A stretch of 19,399 nucleotides of DNA from Thioalkalivibrio nitratireducens (GTDB lineage Bacteria; Pseudomonadota; Gammaproteobacteria; Ectothiorhodospirales; Ectothiorhodospiraceae). Position 1 is the stretch's first letter. Each line of letters begins with the position of its first letter. The translations under genes were made by a program, and so were the position numbers. Under the pieces are notes generated by a model that was given only the letters and a program-made list of their open reading frames with translations, made no database searches and was not told the origin of the DNA. Location of the stretch: the NCBI GenBank assembly GCA_011390385.1, contig JAABSN010000051.1:1-19399 (forward strand). Reading direction: 5' to 3'. This document shows, piece by piece, positions 14,339 through 19,399 of this stretch.

Positions 14339-15532
14339 CTACTTCTGATCGAGGCTCTGGTAGTAATCCATCAGGATCTGAGCCACTTCGGGGCGGGAGA
14401 ATTCGGGCGGAGGTGCTTCGCCGCGGCCAAGCATCTCGCGGACCTTGGTCCCGGAGAGGAGTACGAAGTCCTCCTTGGTGTGATCAGGCACATCACGCAT
14501 CATCACGACGCGGTTGAGTTTCTTCGAGTAGGCGGTGTGGTCGGCGCGGAAGATCTCGATCTCGAGTGCGTCTGCGGGGACTTCGGTGTCGAAAATCGTC
14601 TGGGCGTCGAAGGCGCCGTAGTAGTCGCCTACCCCGGCATGATCACGACCGATGATGAAGTGGGTCGCCCCCATGTTCTGGCGGAACAGCGCGTGCAGGA
14701 CTGCTTCACGGGGTCCGGCATAAAGCATGTCGAAGCCGTAGCCGGTGATCATCACGGAGTTCGGAGGGAAGTAGAGCTCCGCCATCTTGCGGATCGCGGC
14801 GTCACGCACCGGTGCCGGGATGTCGCCGGGCTTGAGCTTGCCCAGCAGCATGTGGATGACCACGCCGTCGGTCTTGAGCTGGTCCATCGCCATCCGGCAC
14901 AACTCCTCGTGGGCGCGGTGCATGGGGTTGCGGGTCTGGAACGCGACCACCTTGTTCCAGCCACGCTCGGTGATCTCGTTGCGGATCTCGACAGCAGTGC
15001 GGAAGGTGTCGGGGAAGTCGTCCTGGAAATACGAGAAGTGCAGCACCTGAATGGGGCCGGACACGCAGATGCGGCCGACGCTGTTGAAGGCGGCGACACC
15101 GGGGTGTTCCGGATCGGTGGTGCCGTAGACCTTTTGGGTCATGGTCTCCATTTGTTCGGGAGTGAACTCCTCGATCGCTTCGACGTCCTGAATCGCGAGG
15201 ACCGGATTGCCCTCCATGTTCGGGTCACGCAGGGCGATTCGCTGGGCTCCCCTGATGGTGTCGGCATTCTCCAGAAGGTTGACGACCGGGACCGGGAAGA
15301 ACAGGCCGTCGGTGGTCTTCATGTTTTCAGCGCAGCCCATGGCGTCGGCGACATTCATGAAGCCGCCCAGCGGCGTGAAGTACCCGCCACCCATCATCAC
15401 GGCATTTCCGGCGGCAGCAGAACTGATCACCACGGACGGGAGCGTTTCAGCCTCGCGCATCAGGTTGTGGTGTTTTTCGGGGTCGTAGACAAAGAGGGGC
15501 TTCAGGGTGTCCGCACCGTGTGGTTTGATCAT
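14339..15532 (-). CDS. sat: ATP sulfurylase (sulfate adenylyltransferase), dissimilatory type
   Basis: This encodes 397 residues, the usual length of the homo-oligomeric bacterial enzyme without a kinase domain. The nucleotide-binding motif QTRNPMHRAHE (199-209) and GRDHAGVG (295-302) are intact, as is the C-terminal SGTKVREML segment. In sulfur oxidisers it runs in the ATP-forming direction: APS plus pyrophosphate gives ATP and sulfate. This completes the indirect route of sulfite oxidation begun by AprBA. The ATG (15530-15532) follows CAGGAGA at proper spacing. It is divergent from aprM across about 395 nt, so sat and aprMBA are separate transcripts that may share control. A small hairpin (GCGGC-CTC-GCCGC, 15580-15592) lies just upstream. 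Confidence 0.97.
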   Translation of the reverse strand: MIKPHGADTLKPLFVYDPEKHHNLMREAETLPSVVISSAAAGNAVMMGGGYFTPLGGFMNVADAMGCAENMKTTDGLFFPVPVVNLLENADTIRGAQRIALRDPNMEGNPVLAIQDVEAIEEFTPEQMETMTQKVYGTTDPEHPGVAAFNSVGRICVSGPIQVLHFSYFQDDFPDTFRTAVEIRNEITERGWNKVVAFQTRNPMHRAHEELCRMAMDQLKTDGVVIHMLLGKLKPGDIPAPVRDAAIRKMAELYFPPNSVMITGYGFDMLYAGPREAVLHALFRQNMGATHFIIGRDHAGVGDYYGAFDAQTIFDTEVPADALEIEIFRADHTAYSKKLNRVVMMRDVPDHTKEDFVLLSGTKVREMLGRGEAPPPEFSRPEVAQILMDYYQSLDQK

Positions 15533-15927
15533 TTGGATCTATCTCCTGCCAAATATGGATTTGTACGTTTAATGTATCAGCGGCCTCGCCGCATTGGTTT
15601 TTGTGGACCGTTCGCCGTCGACCGCGCCGGTTTCACGAGGGAAAACGGCGTAAACGTAGCACAAGATGGCGCAGGACGGACCAGGAGGGGCCGCGACCGG
15701 TGCACTCGCTTGCGTGCATTGCCGCTCCGCGCGCGTGTCATGCCAGAGCCCGCCAGTTCTGCTCGTCCCGCGCCTTCAGGGTAAGGGGGTAGGGCTCCGA
15801 GACTGCCAGCCGGATTGGCCGGCATAAGCTGTGCTTATGCCAATGCAAGTAACTTTGATTTGAATCGGAAACACGAATGCAACAGACTCCCTCGGCCATT
15901 TTCGATACACCGAGGAGACCTCAGCCC
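15533..15927. other. Divergent region between sat and aprM
   Basis: The 395 nt hold a small hairpin near the sat start (15580-15592), a GC-rich stretch of about 200 nt in which I see no gene, and then a cluster of inverted repeats at 15804-15841. An imperfect FNR-like sequence lies at 15855-15868. No clear -35/-10 pair was found for either gene. Long open frames crossing this region are shadows of sat. Confidence 0.5.
15821..15841. promoter_or_regulatory. Perfect inverted repeat upstream of aprM (operator or leader hairpin)
   Basis: GGCATAAGC (15821-15829) and GCTTATGCC (15833-15841) are exact inverted copies with a 3-bp spacer. The left arm can alternatively pair with upstream sequence: TGCCAGCC (15804-15811) with GGCCGGCA (15817-15824), one mismatch. 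The two structures exclude each other. The symmetry suits a dimeric DNA-binding protein; the overlap would suit an RNA switch. No regulator was identified. Confidence 0.55.
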
Positions 15928-16764
15928 GTGATCACTAGCAACCCCTTTGCCGAACTCGCTGCCGTAATCCCGCCCGCGGTCATGCAGGCCTACGTCGTGC
16001 TCATGGTCATCCTCGTGGCCGGTGGCACGATTTTCGACATGATTCACAAGAAAAACGCGAAGTACTTCTTCGAAAACTCGAAAAAGGCTCAGAAGAACGC
16101 CCGCCGAAGTGTCACCGGTGGCGAGAAGCTGGGTCTGATGGTCAAGACCGTCGGGAAGGAAGTGCTGACGGCGGGCGAGTTCGCCAACGCCCAGCGCCGC
16201 ATCTCACACCTGTTCATGATGTATGGCTTCATCGTCTTCGTGGTCACTTCGGCCATCCTGATCTTCGCTCACAGCACCCCGGGCGCCCAGGCGCCGGCGC
16301 TTCTGCCACTGCTGTGGCACCTCGGTGCGCTGTCGTTGGCATTCGGCGGTTACTGGTTCTGGTTCGCGATCCGGGTCGATCTGTCATCGGAAGGGCGGCC
16401 CTTGTTCGCCGTGTCCCGCGCCGATCTCTTCATCCTCTCGCTGCTGGCGATGTCGACCTTCGCTCTTCTCTGGTCGTTCACTCAGGGAATGGGCGCGCTG
16501 GGTTGGCTCTTCTTCGTGCTGTTCATTGCCGGCACCACCACGCTGTTCGGTACCGTCTACTGGTCCAAGTTTGCACACATGTTCTTCAAGCCCGCTGCGG
16601 CTTACCAGAAGCGTATCACCCGGGCGGACGGTTCGGCGGAAAATCTTCCCACCATCACCCGCGATGATCCTGCTCAGCAGCAACGGCACTCGCTGGAACT
16701 GCTGCGCAACGCTCCCATGGACATGGGTTTGGGCATCAAGCGCGATGCCCCCAACCACTACTGA
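15928..16764 (+). CDS. aprM: AprM, membrane protein associated with APS reductase
   Basis: This encodes 278 residues from GTG 15928, with about five membrane helices (near the N-terminus at residues 15-38, then in the stretches at about 95-118, 127-152, 166-185 and 193-215). A basic cytoplasmic segment separates the first two helices. The final helix ends in WSKFAHMFFKPAAAYQK, resembling the end of NarI/QmoC-type quinone-interacting subunits. AprM replaces QmoABC in lineage-I aprBA loci and is thought to link APS reductase to the quinone pool. The frame also opens at ATG 15877, which would add 17 residues. I prefer the GTG because GAGGAG precedes it, and that site would otherwise be read as the rare codons AGG AGA. 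aprB follows after 38 nt. Confidence 0.88.
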   Translation: MITSNPFAELAAVIPPAVMQAYVVLMVILVAGGTIFDMIHKKNAKYFFENSKKAQKNARRSVTGGEKLGLMVKTVGKEVLTAGEFANAQRRISHLFMMYGFIVFVVTSAILIFAHSTPGAQAPALLPLLWHLGALSLAFGGYWFWFAIRVDLSSEGRPLFAVSRADLFILSLLAMSTFALLWSFTQGMGALGWLFFVLFIAGTTTLFGTVYWSKFAHMFFKPAAAYQKRITRADGSAENLPTITRDDPAQQQRHSLELLRNAPMDMGLGIKRDAPNHY

Positions 16765-16802
16765 GTCTGTCAACTGATTCTCCAGACTGACCGAGGACTG
16801 CT

Positions 16803-17282
16803 ATGCCAACTTTCGTTTACATGACCCGATGCGATGGCTGTGGGTACTGCGTGGATATCTGCCCGTCAGACATCATGCACATCGATCCCACCACGCGTCG
16901 TGCGTACAACATCGAACCCAGCATGTGCTGGGAATGCTACTCCTGCGTCAAGGCCTGCCCGCACCACGCGATCGACGCGCGTGGCTACGCGGACTTCGCT
17001 CCGCTGGGGCACAGCGTCCGCGTGGACCGGGATGAGGAGCGCGGCACGATTGCCTGGAAGATCAAGTTCCGGGACGGCAGAGAGAAGGAGTTTCTGTCGC
17101 CGATTACGACCAAGCCCTGGGGCAAACATATTCCGAAGCTTGCCGAGGTGAGCGGGCCGAGCAAGGACATGCGCGACAGCCAGCTGCTGTTCAACGAGCC
17201 CAAGTACATCCGTATGGATGACGGCGGTCTGCACACGCTGGAGAGCAATGGTCTCAAGATGAAAGAAGGGGTGTACTACTGA
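16803..17282 (+). CDS. aprB: Adenylylsulfate (APS) reductase beta subunit
   Basis: This encodes 159 residues. Two [4Fe-4S] clusters are bound by Cys10/13/16/20 and Cys42/45/48/52, each group followed by Pro, as in AprB. The second half lacks cysteines and forms the tail that wraps around AprA in known structures. The protein transfers electrons between the FAD of AprA and the membrane partner. The ATG follows GAGGA. The stop overlaps the aprA start (TGATG at 17280-17284), so the two subunits are translationally coupled. A small hairpin (AGTCTG at 16764-16769 with CAGACT at 16783-16788) lies in the gap behind aprM. Confidence 0.97.
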   Translation: MPTFVYMTRCDGCGYCVDICPSDIMHIDPTTRRAYNIEPSMCWECYSCVKACPHHAIDARGYADFAPLGHSVRVDRDEERGTIAWKIKFRDGREKEFLSPITTKPWGKHIPKLAEVSGPSKDMRDSQLLFNEPKYIRMDDGGLHTLESNGLKMKEGVYY

Positions 17283-19150
17283 TGGCACACGACACTATCG
17301 TCGAAGACAACATCGACGTCCTCGTGGTGGGCGCTGGACTGGGCGGCACAGGCGCCGCCTTCGAGGCCCGGTACTGGGGGCAGGACAAGAAGATCATCAT
17401 CGCCGAAAAGGCCAACATCGACCGCTCCGGCGCGGTGGCACAGGGCTTGTACGCGATCAACTGCTACATGGGCACCCGCTGGGGTGAGAACAACCCCGAA
17501 GACCACGTCCGCTACGCGCGCATCGACCTGATGGGTATGGTGCGCGAGGACCTCCTGTTCGACATGGCGCGCCATGTCGACTCCGCCGTGCACCAGTTCG
17601 AGGAATGGGGCCTGCCGCTGATGCGCAACCCCAAGACCGGTGCCTACCAGCGTGAAGGTCGCTGGCAGATCATGATTCACGGCGAGTCCTACAAGCCGAT
17701 CGTGGCCGAAGCGGCCAAGAAGTCCGCCGACAAGGTGTACAACCGCATTTGCGTCACGCACCTGCTGATGGACGAATCCAAGGAAAACCGGGTTGCCGGT
17801 GCCGTGGGCTTCAACGTTCGTACCGGCAACTATCACGTTTTCAAGTCCAAGACCGTTATCGTCGCCGCCGGCGGCGCATCGATGATCTTCAAGCCGCGTT
17901 CGGTCGGCGAAGGCGCCGGTCGCGTCTGGTACGCCCCGTGGTCCTCGGGCTCGGCGTACGGCCTGCTGATCCAGGCGGGCGCGAAAATGACTCAGATGGA
18001 AAACCGGATCGTGCTGGCCCGCTTCAAGGACGGATATGGCCCGGTTGGCGCGTACTTCCTGCACCTGAAGACCTACACGCAGAACGGCCTGGGCGAGGAG
18101 TACGAATCGAAGTGGTTCCCCGAGCTGCAGAAGATGGTCGGCAAGGAGTACCTCGATCCCGAAGTCTCCCACCGGACCCACCGCCCGATTCCGACCTGCC
18201 TTCGCAATCATGCGTTGATCAATGAGGTGAACGCCGGCCGTGGGCCGATCCACATGGTCACGATGGAAGCCTTCCAGGATCCGCATCTGGAAGAAGTGGG
18301 CTGGGAGAACTTCCTGGGCATGACTGTGGGTCAGGCAGTGCTCTGGGCCGCGACCGACGTGGATCCGAAGAACGAAAACCCGGAATTGACCACGTCCGAG
18401 CCTTACGTGATGGGTTCGCATGCGACGGGTTGTGGCGCGTGGTGCTCCGGTCCGGAGGACGTGTCGCCCCCCGAATATTTCTGGGGCTACAACCGCATGA
18501 CGACGGTGGAAGGTCTGTTCGGCGCCGGCGACGCGGTCGGGGGCACTCCGCACGCGTTCTCGTCCGGCTCGTTCACCGAAGGACGTCTGGCCGCGAAAGC
18601 AGCGTGCAAGTACATTGACGACGGCAAGGCCCAGGGGATCCGGGTTTCCGATGAGCAGGTCAACGCTCGCAAGGAAGAAATCTTCAAGCCGCTCGAACAC
18701 TACAAGGTGTACCGAAACGAAGTGGTTGCCGGCACCGTGCACCCCAATATCCTGAGTCCGCGTCAGGGCCTGGATCGTCTTCAGAAGCTGATGGACGAGT
18801 ACTGCGGTGGTGTGACCGTCAGCTACATGACCAACGAGAAGCTGCTCAACATTGGCATGAAGAAGATGAAGATTCTCGAGGAGGATCTCGAGAAGCTGGG
18901 CGCTGAGGATCTGCACGAACTGCTTCGCTCCTGGGAGCTCAGGCACCGGGTACTCACGTCGGAAAGCGTCTTCCAGCACACGCTATTCCGCAAGGAAACG
19001 CGTTGGCCGGGTTACTACTACCGTGGCGACGTCATGAAACTCGACGATGAGAACTGGCATGTTCTCACCGTGTCCCGCCGTGATCCGAAGACGGGCGAGT
19101 ACACCATGGAGAAGGCGCCTTGCTACCATCTGGTCGGCAACGACGAGTGA
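17282..19150 (+). CDS. aprA: Adenylylsulfate (APS) reductase alpha subunit
   Basis: This encodes 622 residues, a flavoprotein of the fumarate-reductase type. The FAD-binding GAGLGGTG lies at 17-24. Arg247 (in ARFKDGYG) and His380 (in SHATGCG) are 133 residues apart, the same spacing as the catalytic Arg265 and His398 of the Archaeoglobus enzyme. The GAGDAVGG segment and a following SFTEGR complete the flavin site. In the oxidative direction AprBA joins sulfite and AMP to give APS, passing two electrons on. The frame is intact, with codon use like its neighbours. A strong hairpin follows 12 nt after the stop. Confidence 0.98.
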   Translation: MAHDTIVEDNIDVLVVGAGLGGTGAAFEARYWGQDKKIIIAEKANIDRSGAVAQGLYAINCYMGTRWGENNPEDHVRYARIDLMGMVREDLLFDMARHVDSAVHQFEEWGLPLMRNPKTGAYQREGRWQIMIHGESYKPIVAEAAKKSADKVYNRICVTHLLMDESKENRVAGAVGFNVRTGNYHVFKSKTVIVAAGGASMIFKPRSVGEGAGRVWYAPWSSGSAYGLLIQAGAKMTQMENRIVLARFKDGYGPVGAYFLHLKTYTQNGLGEEYESKWFPELQKMVGKEYLDPEVSHRTHRPIPTCLRNHALINEVNAGRGPIHMVTMEAFQDPHLEEVGWENFLGMTVGQAVLWAATDVDPKNENPELTTSEPYVMGSHATGCGAWCSGPEDVSPPEYFWGYNRMTTVEGLFGAGDAVGGTPHAFSSGSFTEGRLAAKAACKYIDDGKAQGIRVSDEQVNARKEEIFKPLEHYKVYRNEVVAGTVHPNILSPRQGLDRLQKLMDEYCGGVTVSYMTNEKLLNIGMKKMKILEEDLEKLGAEDLHELLRSWELRHRVLTSESVFQHTLFRKETRWPGYYYRGDVMKLDDENWHVLTVSRRDPKTGEYTMEKAPCYHLVGNDE

Positions 19151-19162
19151 CATCCGACTGTG

Positions 19163-19190
19163 CGGCGGGGGGGGTAACACCCCCTCGCCG
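19163..19190 (+). terminator. Strong G/C hairpin directly behind aprA
   Basis: The stem pairs 19163-19173 with 19180-19190, eleven pairs including one G-U, around the six-nt loop GTAACA. It contains a run of eight G. It starts 12 nt after the aprA stop. No T-run follows at once; a TCTTCTTTTTC tract comes about 40 nt later. It may end or attenuate the aprMBA message ahead of the next gene, or protect its 3' end. Confidence 0.6.
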
Positions 19191-19267
19191 GTTCATTCGG
19201 ACCCAGAGATGGCCGACGCCGCTTGCGTTGGTCTTCTTTTTCAGTAGCCCCGTTCGGGATTTTTGAT

Positions 19268-19399
19268 ATGAATAGTGCAGGGGACGCTCCGGCCAAACCG
19301 GAAGCAACCAAGAACATCATCGATCTCACCGACGACGAGATCACTGCGGTTGCCCACCCGATGTGGATAGAGCTGATTACGTCCTCCAATGAGGGCGAC
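19268..19399 (+). CDS. N-terminal part of an unrecognised protein (cut by the window edge)
   Basis: ATG 19268 opens a frame of 44 codons that continues beyond the window. A GGGAT sequence about 8 nt upstream is a weak ribosome site. The visible N-terminus is polar and low-complexity for about 14 residues, then reads IIDLTDDEITAVAHPMWIEL, with an acidic helix-like stretch. There is no signal peptide or cysteine. I do not recognise the family. It lies 117 nt behind aprA on the same strand, so it could be part of the apr operon beyond the hairpin, or have its own promoter. Confidence 0.6.
   Translation, partial: MNSAGDAPAKPEATKNIIDLTDDEITAVAHPMWIELITSSNEGD

Noticed and set aside
14480..15784. 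434-residue open frame on the plus strand across sat and its upstream region
   Set aside because: Antisense to sat, with no recognisable family; it only arises from the codon bias of sat.
17276..18979. 567-residue open frame on the minus strand inside aprA
   Set aside because: Antisense shadow of aprA; rich in His, Val and Arg, with no motif or plausible start context.

Overview
The window looks like the chromosome of a GC-rich, chemolithotrophic, sulfur-oxidising gammaproteobacterium. An Ectothiorhodospiraceae / Thioalkalivibrio-like host fits best, because it combines a cytoplasmic SoeABC sulfite dehydrogenase with Sat and an AprM-type (not Qmo-type) AprBA. That taxonomic placement is inference from gene content. 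No rRNA, tRNA, CRISPR array or insertion sequence was seen.

Left part (1-7825): the C-terminal end of a Met/Gly/Pro/His-repeat protein is followed by a strong hairpin between convergent genes and a divergent diheme cytochrome c (minus strand). Next, on the plus strand, comes a complete outer-membrane electron conduit: a decaheme OmcA/MtrC-type lipoprotein, a decaheme MtrA/DmsE-type periplasmic cytochrome and an MtrB/PioB-type beta-barrel. An FNR-type regulator lies directly behind it. Its four Fe-S cysteines and its E-x2-S-R recognition residues keep exactly the spacing of E. coli FNR. A perfect FNR box (TTGATTTCGATCAA, 1260-1273) sits in the intergenic region shared by the diheme cytochrome and mtrC. 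Together this looks like an oxygen-responsive extracellular electron transfer module that carries its own regulator.

Middle part (8126-14282): soeABC is encoded on the minus strand (membrane anchor, four-cluster ferredoxin subunit, molybdopterin catalytic subunit). It is divergent from a possible 54-residue small ORF that overlaps a YfcE-type phosphodiesterase. A CBS-domain protein follows.

Right part (14339-19399): ATP sulfurylase (minus strand) is divergent from aprM-aprB-aprA (plus strand), and the first 44 codons of an unrecognised gene run off the right edge. The window therefore encodes both cytoplasmic routes of sulfite oxidation: the direct one (SoeABC) and the indirect one through APS (AprMBA plus Sat), which yields ATP.

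Working model (inference): sulfite electrons enter the quinone or cytochrome pool through SoeC and AprM. When oxygen is low, FNR could switch on MtrCAB so that electrons leave to, or enter from, an extracellular partner such as a mineral, a humic compound or another cell. No CymA-like inner-membrane quinol dehydrogenase is in the window, so the link across the periplasm is missing or encoded elsewhere; the diheme cytochrome is one candidate.
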